A stretch of 64,000 nt of DNA from Albula goreensis (lineage: Eukaryota; Chordata; Actinopteri; Albuliformes; Albulidae), in the NCBI GenBank assembly GCA_022829145.1, contig CM040742.1:9111538-9175537 (forward strand), read 5' to 3'. Below are positions 27,881 to 41,600 of the stretch, piece after piece. The number at the start of each line of letters is the position of its first letter. Within the stretch, counting starts at the first letter, position 1. The notes beneath the pieces were generated by a model. It made no database searches. It saw nothing but the letters and a program-made list of their open reading frames with translations, and was not told the origin of the DNA. The position numbers and the translations under genes are program-made.

Positions 27881-29218
27881 TTACATGCTGGGGGGTACAA
27901 AGTGGGTAGGGTGGGGGGGTGCAGTGATGTAACTGACTGTATGGGAGGAGGAGGGACAGAAAGAGGTATGGAGGCGGGTCTGGGCATGGCCAGGGGTCCA
28001 GGGCAGCAGGTACTGGTAGGTAGGAAGGACAGGGACATATGGTTCATAGGTGTGCAGAGGGGGCTGGTTGCACTGCTCCTGTAGCAGGGGATAGAACACC
28101 GTGCCTGGGGGTGCTGCAGCTGTGGGGGGGTCCAGGGGGATGTGGGTGCCTGAGGGACAAAGTGAGAGGAGCAGAGGAGAGATGAGAAAAACAACCCCCC
28201 CACCCACACCAGCAGGAGAAGGCACATGCATGCACACACACTCCATTCACAGTCCTGTCACAAAGCAAAGCTAGAGCAGTGCTGACCGTTAATATCCCCC
28301 TGGGTGTCCGGTACCGTTCGGCCTGACTCTGGGTAGGCCTGTCCCACCACGGTGTGCTCCGAAGCAGCGCCCCCACTGGTGTAGGGCTGGAACTGCGCCT
28401 CTGGCCCAGGCGGCTGGTACAGCTGCTGCATCTGCACCACAGAATGCCAGTAGCCCTGCTGGTACCACTGCAGGCACACCAACACACCATTACTCTCAGT
28501 GCACCACAGGGCTGCTCAGAGCAGGACTGCCTGCATGTATCTGAATAAAGCACATACTCCCAGCTGAGCTCACCAATTAGCTCCCCCTCCTAGGCCAAGG
28601 AGCAGAAGTTAACAGTGGTTTGGTGAAGTAGTGAATGGCTGGGGTAAATACCTGCAGGTACAGCGACTTTCCACACCTGGAGCTGAATAGCCTCGGAGCA
28701 CATGATCAATGACACACCACTGTACACCAGTGCAAAGAGCACATGATAAACCACTCCACTGCTTAAAAACTCTGACCACCACTCCACACCACAACACACT
28801 GCTGTAAATCTACTCCGCTACAACGGTTCACACTACTACAAACCACTACCACTCAGAGCTCTAGTCTCTCGCTCTTAATGGGTACACGGCTGTTCCACAT
28901 TTACTCTGGATGTACAGTCAGTATACAGCCCTACATCAGCAGACACATGTATCCATGGCAACTTGCACAGCTATCTTACAATATTGAGGCCCCACCATGA
29001 ATCCAGCCTGCAACCCTCCCGCTCAGTGCTTACAAGCCCCATGCCACGTACTCAGCCATAATAACTATCATAATCACTACATCCTTCAAGATCAACCTCC
29101 CAATACCTCTCCAACAGATACACTGGCAAGCTCAATTTGACACCATAATAAGTCAGAAGGCAGTACGGTTCACGCACCTGAACTCCTAAATTGAAGTAAT
29201 ACTGCAGGACCTTGCAGT
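27881..29218 (-). CDS. alg13: alg13 exons 22-24: C-terminus
   Basis: Exon 22 (29218-29178): [13 protein letters not shown]. Exon 23 (28467-28287): [20 protein letters not shown] then ...[19 protein letters not shown]. Exon 24 (28149-27881): [40 protein letters not shown] and a tail ending [13 protein letters not shown], then TAA. All three have recognisable counterparts at the human ALG13 C-terminus ([34 protein letters not shown]). Confidence 0.9.
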
Positions 29219-32200
29219 CTGAAAAGAGAAAAACGGTGTTAGTGACAGTCAAAAGCTACTGGGTGGGGGAAAAAAAAAAAAAGGCAGGCAGAGCAACGAG
29301 AACTGCACCTCGCGGGAGGTCACTGCCATTGGGGTCGTAGGAGTAGGGGGGCGGTGGGGTCATGCTGACCGTCTCCCCCATCTCGTTCACAAACCAGGTG
29401 GACAGAACTACAGTCAGAGACACGCACAACACCAGCGGCGTTACTTGCAACGTATTATCAACCCCAGTGTTTCCTGCTGAAGACAGAGTAAACGTTCTCA
29501 ATCAGGTCCCCAGGGTCCTGGTGCCAGCCCTGAGCGGGGTGTTACCTGGCCTGCCCATGGGGTGAGGGGGGAGGAGTGGGGGCGGGGCCAGGGGGGCAGA
29601 GGGTGGCAGCGAGGCTGAGGGGGTCTGGGAGCTGCCTGAGGACGACGACCCGCTGGATGTAAAGATGGCTGCCGGGGCGCTGTTGACCGTGGAGGCGGTG
29701 GAGATAACCGTTGACTTTACCACCACCTAAGGACAAGGAACAAAATGGTTGCTTCTAATTTATTCTGAATTCTTCACATTTGCTGCAGTTTCATCATGTT
29801 TGGCAGTGTGCCATAGCAGAAAGAGTGGTGGGCTAACACAACAGAAAGGGCTAATCTGCAGTAAGTAAAACAGGAGAGCAGGCTGTAACTATGCTACACC
29901 CCCTGTGAACAATGGAAGATATATCAGACCGTACCTGCTGTGAGTAACTGTAGGTTGCTACGCCCTCTGGTGGTGAGCCAGAGCGAGAGCCACCTTCCTG
30001 AATTGTCTGAAAAAGGAACAAATTGAAATTTCCAAGGTTTTTTTAATTACTTTTAACCAGGCATATTAAAAATTGGGAATTTTAACATTTTAAATAATTC
30101 TATATGAACATAGAGAGCATAGACAAACAGAGTAATAGAAGGCCTACATTAAGATGGAAGAATTCAATATTCTGATATTCACTCGGATGACTTAAACTGC
30201 ATCTGACAATTTATGTCTCAATACAAACGGCATCATTCTTCTTTATGGACTGTTTGGTGTTCTGTAATATAATGCATTGCACTTACGATCCACAAGGCCA
30301 CAAGAGTGTAAATGTGTAGCGTGCTTGAGAGTGTGCGTACCAGGTTAGGGGAGTGCATGTAGTGTGTTTGAGAGTGTGCATACCAGGTTAGCAGAGTGCG
30401 TGTAGTGTTTGAGAGTGTGCATACCAGGTTAGCAGAGTGCGTGTAGTGTGTCAGAGAGTGTGCGTACCAGGTTAGCAGAGTGCGTGTAGTGTGTCAGAGA
30501 GTGTGCGTACCAGGTTAGCAGAGTGCGTGTAGTGTGTCAGAGAGTGTGCGTACCAGGTTAGCAGAGTGCGTGTAGTGTGTCAGAGAGTGTGCGTACCAGG
30601 TTAGCAGAGTGCGTGTAGTGTGTCAGAGAGTATGCGTACCAGGTTAGCAGAGTGCGTGTAGTGTGTCAGAGAGTATGCGTACCAGGTTAGCAGAGTGCGT
30701 GTAGTGTGTCAGAGAGTGTGCGTACCAGGTTAGCAGAGTGCGTGTAGTGCGTTTGAGAGTGCGCGTACCAGGTTAGCAGAGTGTGTGTGGTGTGTTTGGG
30801 AGTGTGCGTACCAGGTTAGCAGAGTGCGTGTGGTGTGTTTGGGAGTGTGCGTACCAGGTTAGCAGAGTGCGTGTAGTGTGTTTGGGAGTGTGCGTACCAG
30901 GTTAGCAGAGTGCGTGTAGTGTGTCAGAGAGTGTGCGTACCAGGTTAGCAGAGTGCGTGTAGTGTGTCAGAGAGTGTGCGTACCAGGTTAGCAGAGTGCG
31001 TGTAGTGTGTTTGGGAGTGCGCGTACCAGGTTAGCAGTGCAATTGTGTAGTGTGTTTGAGAGTGCATGTACCAGGTTAGAGTGTGTGGTGTGTTTGGGAG
31101 TGTGCGTACCAGGTTAGCAGAGTGTGTGTGGTGTGTTTGGGAGTGTGCGTACCAGGTTAGCAGAGTGCGTGTGGTGTGTTTGGGAGTGTGCGTACCAGGT
31201 TAGCAGTGGCTTCAGCAGCGGTGTACACAGAGGGATTCTGGAAGGCTGGATCTGACGAAAAGAAACAACCTTTTCACCATGACTCATAGTAACTACTGTA
31301 CAAATACCTGAAGTCCACATTTCATAACAACACTAAAAGTTCCTTAAAGATGTGCAGGTTTAACCTCAACATTTCTTTTTGGTAAATTACGTACAGTAGA
31401 ATTTTCAGTGATACGAAAGCCCAAGTCAGCTGAAAGCATGTCTAAACCTGGATGACGATGCGTTTCCATTGAGAAAAAATAAATCAAAGGATATTGTCAG
31501 AGTATCTTTGATACCAACAACAGCATTAACAAGCTGGTTATAAAATGCCAGTAGTTAAGAAAAGTAGGTAGAGAGCAAAACAGCTAAACAATTGAAAGAA
31601 AGTTAGCTAGCCATAAAAGATGACCGTAATGATTACCAGTGAAATTATACTTTCCACTGTCAGCACATTTGAAATGAACCTCTCCAACCCTAAATCAGTC
31701 AGTTAGGGGTTTCACAGAACTGCAACATTCTGCCTGACATCATTTAATAAAAACAGAATCAACCTACAGGCCACAATTACAAAAAAACACTTCAATTTAA
31801 TCTTTAGTTATCGGAAGCTGCCTGCTGCTCCCCTTAAAATGATCTTCCCAAGTTTAACCTACTGAAATAAAATAGTGGTGTGATTTAAAATTAGTGACAG
31901 ACTTGCATTTTTGTCACTGTTGATGGGTTGCAATCCACCCCCACTGTCCAGGAGATCATATCACTGAAGTTCTACTGTAAATGACCTCCATGACCTTTCT
32001 CTCTCATATCCGAGCACTGACCTGGGGCTCTGTAGATGTAGTCCTCAGGGTATTCACCTGTAGGAAGAACAAACCTTACAAAGGATTTACATTTTTATAT
32101 TTGGCACTGTGTGTGTGTGTGTCACATTACTGGTCCCAGATCTGCCACCCCTGTGAGGAGAGGAGGAACATTCCTCTCACCCTGCTCCCCGCTGGTGCTC

Positions 32201-35200
32201 CTGTCCTCGGGGTCACCTTCTGATGAGGTCACAGGTGGCTTATCAGCCACGGGGGTGGCGCTTGGGCCCCGCTGGACCCAGAAGGTGGTGGGAGCTGGAA
32301 CCATTGGGCTGGTGACGGTCTGGCCCTGCGGTCACATCAAAACTGAGCACACCTATAGCAACATCCATAACCTCCCCTCAAAGGGCAGACCAATCATGTA
32401 TACAAAAACAATACACTGTAACATCTATCCAACCATGAACACAACGGTCTTTCCACACCTTCACAAACAGGGCTGTTAAAATATCAACCCCTACATCACA
32501 CCAGTGATTTCTCCACATGCACTTAGAATATTGTGAAAGCAAGTGAGTCTCTGCTTCCAGGGCAATACATGGGGAAGTGTGCAGACTCACAGGCAGGGGA
32601 GGGAATGCGGTCTCATCCCCCTCTTCAATCTCATAAAAAGCAATGTTTCCCTCCAGGTCCTGTGACTCCTCCCCCGCCTCGGGGACAAAGCCGAACTGGC
32701 AGTCCTTATTCACAGAGTGCATTTGCCGTCGGCTTCTACTGCAGAAACTCATACGCACACAGAAAGATCTTGAGCACATGCACACAATCCACTCTGAAAC
32801 AAATGCCTGGGAAAACCCACACTGCACACGCCCAGGTGTGCACACATTTACAAACGTAACACAACGCATCACAGCAAACTGTTCAAGGAACAACTGGATG
32901 CTCAATATAGCCCTGTAGTACGTGTCACAGACGCACAATGCGGTTTATTAAGGGACATACGAAACAACTGTATTCCGTGCGCAACTGTAGGGTTAAAAAC
33001 AGCTCTTGAACAAGCGGAAAAGGGAGGGTGGAGAGGAGAGTGCTTCTCTTTAACAGGAGGTGTACATTTCTCACCAGCAGCAGAGATCAGCCGGACCAGA
33101 GGATCATAACGATTGGCTCTGCCTTCAGTGACCCCCACCACTGGGGCTTTGTAAATTAATCACTTTACTGGGATGTGAGTGGTGCTCCCCTGGGTGCAGT
33201 TGATCGATAAGCTGATGAGAGTCCTGCTGCACTGCACAAAACCCTTTTATTAAAACCACTGTGGGCTGCAGCCTCACTGGGGGCTTCTGATTGGCCATTC
33301 ACCTGAGTGCCTCTGGTTGGCTGTTGAGTTATAAGGGGAGATGTGTAACAGAAGGGGAGTTACCGTGCCCGGTAGGAGTAGTTGTCAAAGCTCTGGTAGC
33401 ATCGCTTCCCTGGGTTTGGGTAGTAGGCCACCTCTGGACCAATCAGGTGGTGCCGGTTCAAAAAGCGGGCAGAGCTTGATATCCAAAGCGGGAGAGAAGG
33501 GGAGTGGGCGGGGTGGTAAATAATCAAACAAAGGGACAAACAAGACATGAGCAGCCCTGCCCAAATTACCTTCATCATCATCATCATCATCACTATTTAG
33601 ATATAGAACAAATCAAGATAACTCTGCTATGGGAACAGCCCATGCTGTGGCATGGTAAAAATCACACACGAAGAACACATTTACCATTAGAAAAAAAGTA
33701 AACATATTTTTACATTCCATAAAACATTGAGAAATGGGAAATTTTCCAAACTTTGAAAGGACATCAAACTACACTAACTTAAATAATTTGAATCCATTCT
33801 TGATTGCAACTGTTAATTACATTACTGTAGCCTTGGTTTTAATAAGCACTATCCATTTTATCAGAGTCTAGACAGTCACCTGAAATCCAAATTTTTCCAC
33901 AATATGTTGCACAGGTTAGATCTTTTTCAAAAAAAAAAAAAAAAAAAACCCCACATGTTATAGTATCTGATGTGGGTCGCATTCATGTGTGGTGCCAGAT
34001 CTGTAGTGTATCTGAGCTTCAGCCATGCGATTTCAGACTGAAAGATCTGTTTTTCTGCTGAAGTGTTTTCCCCCATCACCAGCATGATGTAATATAGCGT
34101 GATGCAGACTGACAGACTGACATAATCAGCAGCCTCAACACCTCTGCTGCTGCTGTCACCGTCTCGTATTCATATTTATCCCCTGAATGCACCACCTACT
34201 TTGGCATCATGGAAACTGTACAAAGCAAGACAGAATCAGGGACTAAAAAACCTCAGCTGTAGCTTGCTAGCTCATTAACTTGATGGAAGCATCCATTGAT
34301 GCCTTGGCTGACAGCTGATCACTGGTTACTATGACAACCAGCTAAACACCACCAGCAGATAATCAATGCCTGTTCAGTGTGACTTATGCCTTAAAAACAC
34401 CCAACCTTATATGTCACATTTGGATGGATGCGAAGACAGTAATATGAAAAAACTGATTATATAAGATGAAACACCTGTGGAAAAAAGGATACAATTAAAA
34501 GCAATCAGACTCGGTCTTTTCACCCCACTGTGTGAATGCAAGCTTTGTGGCTGTAGACCGGAGTTCAAGTTAATATAAACACTGAAATTGTGGTTGTTCA
34601 GATCTCAGATTAATTTTCTTCCTACACCAGCTTTCTGAACAATACATCTGTTTCATTAACCGCAAGTTTTTATTGAAATTTATAAAATTAAATAATATAG
34701 TTGCATCTTTTGTTAATATATTTTCTACCTGCCCATCTTTATAAGTAACACTTTTATTCTCCCAAATTGTTTTCTTTAACACAACCCTGCCACCATTCTT
34801 GCCCAGCTGTGATAGTATTTTCTGTTCACTGTAAATGGACTTGTATATAATTGCCACTCTTCACATCCATGATATGTGCTTTATGAAGAATAATTTAGCA
34901 TGCCACTGTTAATTTGGTACTGCTGTTTAGTTGCTCAGTCAGCCAGAAACAGATTTACATCACAGAATTTCTGCTGCAATTAAAGAGGGAAAAAAATTCA
35001 CTGTTACTACGGAAAAGCAGCATGTAAACCTCTAATCCAAATCAAGCACTTACATACTGACCTTGGGGGGCCGTACCCTCGGGGTGGTCGAGGGGCAGGG
35101 TGCGCCCGACAGTGATCGTAAGGCAGGACTGGAGGTGCAGGGGGGTTGTGGATAGGTGGGGGGCGGCCTGGGGGCAGAGATCCAGGGCCCGGCTGCAGTC

Positions 35201-38200
35201 TGGGGGGCAGACCTGGGGGTGCACGGCCGTACGATACCGCCATCAAGACCTCCTTCCCACGAGGCTTCTTAAAGAAGCGCCGACGCCCACGGATCTCTGC
35301 GTCTGAGACACCATCACATCACGTCTTATTCAGACAGTTCTACATACGTGCATGCATGCAGACCTACACCATGCAGTCAGTACAATGAAGCTATACAAGG
35401 TGTGTTGCCAATTAGGTCAATATAAATATTTAATAATTCCAATGAACACATGAATTAAAAAGAGTTCTGAAACAGAGAGTGATGGTCGAGGTTAAATGTG
35501 AACATTTAAAAGGAAAAGCTCCTGTATTTGTTAACAACTGGTTAAACAGAAATTCTTCTGCCCTAAAGGGCAACCTGAAACAGACAGGATGGTGGATGAC
35601 ATGAAACAAGTTAAAGCAACTTTGAAGTATCCTAGGACATTACTGGCATTTCACCAAGTGCTGTGCTTTATTCTCTTGAGATGGCAGAATTACTGAGATA
35701 TTATGCAGCTTTGATCAGGCTGATTTTAGTAATTCAGAATAGGCTGAGTATGGTACCATCCAGTCCTCTACATTATTCTACTCGTATTGTGAAACTGAAC
35801 ATGGCTTTGTAGCCAGTATTCTTTCATGACATGCCTACATTTTTAATTTCACTATAACAGATAACATTACTTGTGACACTTGGATTAATTTCCTCACCAA
35901 ACAACCCATTTTGGATACTTCATCTCTTATAATAAAAGGGAAAATCTGAACTGAGTGTGTGTGACTCTGCTTGGGTGAAAGACTGGAGCATGCTCAGTTT
36001 GTTTCACACAACGGGCTGCTGGGGTATTCATGACACTTATGAACACAGTCAAACAAAGCACACATTTTAGATAGGAGTCAAACATGAAACTCGTACAGGG
36101 CAGCTACAAACTAAAAGCTAAAATCTAAACTGAACAAAACAAACATGACAATATCCGATATGTTGGTTTACTGTATCAGTTTAAAAACTCTGATATTCAT
36201 TAGACTGCCTTTTCAAACTACACATGTCCTGAAGCAATTTTCATATGCTGGAGAATACAGGTTTCCATTTATGACTAACACCTCCTAGTATTACATCACT
36301 GACCAGTTTTTGAACCGCAGACCTAATATATACAATTGGTCAGTATAAGCATTGATTCTACCTAGATCTCTCATGCACTACACACACACATCACAGTGGT
36401 GGGGAAGCACTAAAGATTCCCCTCTCTCTCAGCCCACTGCTGCAGCTGCCCTGGTTTCATTACAGGCTGAAGACTCCCAGGGAAAAACAGCACGGCAGCC
36501 AGAATGAGATTTGACGCTGTGTGGACACACCACATCCTGCAGGCCAAGAGGAGCCAATAAAGGTGATGTGTGGAAAGCGTACTTCCATTTATGCCTTTGA
36601 AAGAGTGACAAATGCATTTTCTTAGCAGATAACTTCAAATACACCAGAAAACAACCTCTGTTCCACTCCTCCATTCAAACAACCCCCTCCCAGCACAGTA
36701 TGGTGAATCAGCGACCCCTGGTGTTATAAAGGGGGTAGTGACGGGAGGGAAACAGACCCAGCTCTGTGGAGTACTGGTCAGCGCGGGTGTAAGACACCCC
36801 TTTGCGGCTGGGAGTGATGTTCCAGGCTGGGACGGGGTTCACAGGCTTCAGGTTGGTCAGTGAGACCAGATGTCTGGCAGGGAGTGAGGGAGAAAAGAGG
36901 AGAGGAGAGGCAGGTTTAGCATATTCCCTTCCCTACTGTTTCCCAAAGCCTGCAGCTGGACTGCACTGGGCGTTAGGAGTTACAAACCACATCTACACTT
37001 GCACAAGCTTCACATGCCACATTTATGCAACATGGCAACATAAGAGTGTTCTGCATTAGATCTGGAATGGGGAACCACTTCCAGACTGAATGTTAACTAT
37101 GATCACCAAGTTTCTCAAACACAGTGAGTACGTGTATGTGTGTGTATGTGTGCGTATCTCACTTTTCTCCCAGCTCCTCGATGAACACGGTGACAGCACT
37201 GGAGTGGGTTCCTACTTCCTGTATGAAGGCATTGTAGTACTTCCCTTTTGGATCCAGACGCACCTGCACATCCAGAATTACGTCAGTCGCACGACAGTGC
37301 AGCATCGGCCGCACACTTTGTGCCCATATACATAAACAACACCACAATCTGGTAGTACAATCCAACCTCAGAAATGAAACCTCAGTGCTGGTCTGACAGC
37401 ACAATTGGAAATGGTATTTAACTAGATATACCACATTCAGGTATGACTTCTGCAGTATTACAACAAAAGAGCTCACCATTGCTTAAAATCTAAAAATCTG
37501 ATAAAAACGACAAAAAGGTCCACTGAGTACCAGAACAAGATGCAAACAGTATTTAACAGGTTATAATGCAATAATCTGGAAAGTAATCTGATTCCTAAAC
37601 TATGAGGCACCATGGTTTTGTGGCAGATGTGTCTTTGCCCAGGAAGAACAGGAAACATGCATATTGGTTTTAAATATACTTAAAAATTATTTAAACCGAT
37701 TAAATACAAAAATCTTTGGTTTACCGCATTGCATACCGCTGTCGCAATAATCAGTAATTTAATTGCATATCGCATTTTTTTCCTCGTATCATGCAGCCCT
37801 TGATCACGCAAATTTCAATTCTACTGAATAGCTGAAAACCTAAGCTCAAAGCTGCTGGGCCTCTCGATAAGTAAAAAAATTGCCAAGAGCAGCTTATGTC
37901 ATGGTACACTGACCCCATCCACGATCTTAACTTTCACATTCCTGTCATTGAAAAGAAGGGGCAGAATGGCCTCCTGAAAGAGGAGGCTTAGAGACAGCAC
38001 ATTCAGGGCTTTTCTACAATTCAACTCAAAATATGAGATTACAGAGAATAATTACAACACACACTGGCATCAATCATATTCTCAGGGCTCAAGTTCCACA
38101 TTTTGTAATGTACTCTATAGCGCCAACAGGTGGCTGGTGTAAAGCAGATTTTACCTGAGGAAATAGTTCACCCACCTACAAGCCTTCCAAGTTTACTTAG

Positions 38201-38550
38201 TACTGTACCTGGATGCAGATGAGCTTAATGACTGGCAGCACCCACATTCAGTACCTGGCACTTGTCTCCCAGAAAATACTGTCTGCCTGCAAACACCATG
38301 TAGTCAGTCTTCTGCAGCTCTGTCTCAGATGCACGGGGGGGAAGGAACATGGAAAACATCAGGGATCAGACAGGAACACACCAGATACCCCCACACCTGT
38401 CACAGCTCATCTACTGCTTTCTGAAGGACACCACAATACCATCCACACAACCCACAGAGCAAAATACATCCTATGACCCCACATAACACACACAGACCAG
38501 CACACATGCACACAGAAAAACAATTCAATCAAAAGCACACTTTTTACACT

Positions 38551-38647
<97 letters not shown>

Positions 38648-41600
38648 TCACCTACGAAAAATTAAAAGGATTATTAAACCTTCAGATAACTCTTTTTGTG
38701 CATTAGTGTACAGTGTGTCATACAAACTTGTGCTTCACACACAGTGCAGCAACTAGAGGACATAGTGTTGCTCATGGTATGTGCGTTTGCGTCTTATGCA
38801 GGGCAGTGATAGAGGGAGAGGTGGTCACCTTTGCGGCTGTCATGCCATACATCAAACTCCACATTACGGTAGACCTCTGAATCCAGAGCTTTCAGGACCT
38901 TGTAGGGCAGAGAAAGCTTGGTCTGCTCCGGAGCCTGGGGACACACACAGCAGCGAGGAGGCTGAGGAGCTGGGATCTCCCAGGATTCATAGTCTCTGGA
39001 GATCGGAGTTCACCACACCAACCTTGAGTTCCTCTGCTCCGGGTCTGGCTTTGTCATCCAAGCGACCGTGATCGTTCATCTCCCACTCTTCCCTACTGAT
39101 TGCACAACAGTCAACACCAGCAAGTGTTATGTCACTTAAATATCCTAATATTCAGACATTACTTTCTAGATAAGGCCACTTTCAACAGGACTTCTTCATA
39201 GTTGTGTATTAAACCACCCTTCACACAGATTATTGAAAATATTACGTTCACATAACCAATCAGAATTGGCCCTGACCTCTGACCCCTGTCCTCAGGGACG
39301 TCGTATCCAGCATCCTCACTGCACACAGATAGGCTGTTCCTGTAACGCCGGCCACCACCCCGAAACCCCTCCAGGGCCAGCTGCATCTCCCCCTCTTCTA
39401 TCCCCATCACCCGGCAGTACAACACCTCATACACTAACGCTAGAGAGAGGGAGACGACGAGAAACAGAAAGACAGACAGAGAGACAACCGTAAACCATGC
39501 ATGCTTCCCTGTCAAGACACCAGATAACACAACTGGTACACAAGCATAAGATAGGATTCATGGAATATGACTGACTTCTGCAACTCTGTCTCAAATCAAC
39601 AGATTACTAAATACAGTGGGGTCCGTAAGTCTGAGACCACTAGTGGAAGAGCTTTAATTTTGCATTCTTTAATTATTTAACATGTTTTTCATTACAAATT
39701 ACATTAACAATTTGAGTGAAAGGTTGAATCTTTGAAAAATGTACATGAATTTCCAGAATGTCTTAGTTTTTGGTATGTCTACCTTTTGCTTTAATGCCAG
39801 GGTGCTCTGGAGCTGGCATGGACTCCACAAGTTTGTGCAAAACCTAATAACCCATGTTATCACATGGTCTTTAAGAGCACAAAACTTTCTTGGCTTTTAA
39901 GTGTCCCCATAAATGTTTGATGGGGTCTGACCTTTTCTACAAAGGCATTGACAGGGTCAGTGCCACAAATATGCTTAAATTTGACCCAGACATAGTGCAG
40001 AATCTTAATTATTTCCTCTTCATTTTAAATAACTTTTCTTTGTTTTACTGTAATGTTTAAAACCCAAATCCTAAAACTTTGATTATTGCTAGATTTACAT
40101 GAAAAAAATCGAAAAAAAAAAAACTGTTGAATTCGGTCACAGACTTTTGGACCCCACTGTATACATTGGCAGTCTCTGGATAAATTGTATTAGGGCATTT
40201 GAGTAACTGCAATAATGAAAGATAAGGAATTTGTTCTTGTTCTGTTGAGGGTCAGTGTTTGGTGCACTCTCATAAAGGTTAATATTGCTGTTCTGGTTTA
40301 CATTCATGATGCAAAACCTTTGGCTAGGGTCCACACTAAATGTCACACTAATTTAAAACAGTTTACAACATTTCGATAAAATGTGTTGGTGGGCATGCCA
40401 TCAAAGAGTGCCACGGCATAAAAATGGTCCGGAGCAGAAGCATTTAAGATCTGTGTCACATCATACAGCCAAATCAGCCACTGGCATCACATCACTATAA
40501 GACTGGACATTAAACGTCGTACTGTTTCTGCTTATTAAAGAGTTTTCACAATTTTTCTCATTTTGAATGCAGCCTTGCTTTAATGCATATGGAATGGGCG
40601 GTGCTCACAGTTCTCTGGCACTCACACTGACACATGGCTGCGTCCATCGGGTAGGTCCTGGGGTAAACGATGTCATAGTGGCCATTATTTGAACAGCACA
40701 ACAAAATCTGAAATTATGAGCAGACAGAACACAAATACACAAGACAATCTGAAAAACCTCACACACAACAGACATACAAAACCAGTGTACCCTGTGCCTC
40801 TCTGAGACCTGTGCTGAGGATACCTTCTCTACACCTAAAGCTCATTCTATCCACTCGTTTTAACTTCAGCAGCTTTAAGTACAGGGAAAAGGTATAATCT
40901 GCTTTACTCCAGTAAATGATAAATTCACAGCAAACCAAGTGACGAAAGTTGGAACCAACTGAGAAATCCTCATTAACTACCCAAATAATTTTAAGGGTAA
41001 TCAACTTATAACAACTCCGCTATGCATACTTGTTCTGAAGATGACCGATATCAAAATACATTCTTTTCATAATACACTAGAAACATGTGTCATGACATTA
41101 TTTAGACTGTACAGTTTGTTATCCATAAACATAAATCAGTCAATAATGCAGTGAAGTACTCATTTAGCACAGCCAATGAAGCAAAGCCATACAACTGAAA
41201 GACTGAATTAAGCTTTACCGGTGCAACTGGGAAGACAGTACAGTGGTTACTCAGAAACAGAGTGGCAGCTACTAGAGAGTGGGAGAAGTACATTTTGCAT
41301 AATTCCACAGGGGATACATACAAATGCATTATTATTATTGTTATTCACATGGGTCCACTGAACTGGTACTGGATCTTTACTACACCTTTTCGGGAGCTTG
41401 AAGCCTTAGGTTAGTCACACTCTGGAGCAGAGAGCAGAGGTAGAGATGGACAGCCATCTCAAGCAAGAGGTGACAGATCGAGACGAGGATCCACTAATTT
41501 AGTGGAAAGCTCATGAGCACCACCTTACTCTCATGTCCAAAATCAATGGATTCAGCCCATAGTCAGTTCCCAATGTATTCGTCATATTGAACAGTCATTG

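Noticed and set aside
34570-34857. Minus-strand ORF of 95 codons in an alg13 intron
   Set aside because: Composition is AT-driven, and no acceptor/donor pair in a compatible phase was seen.
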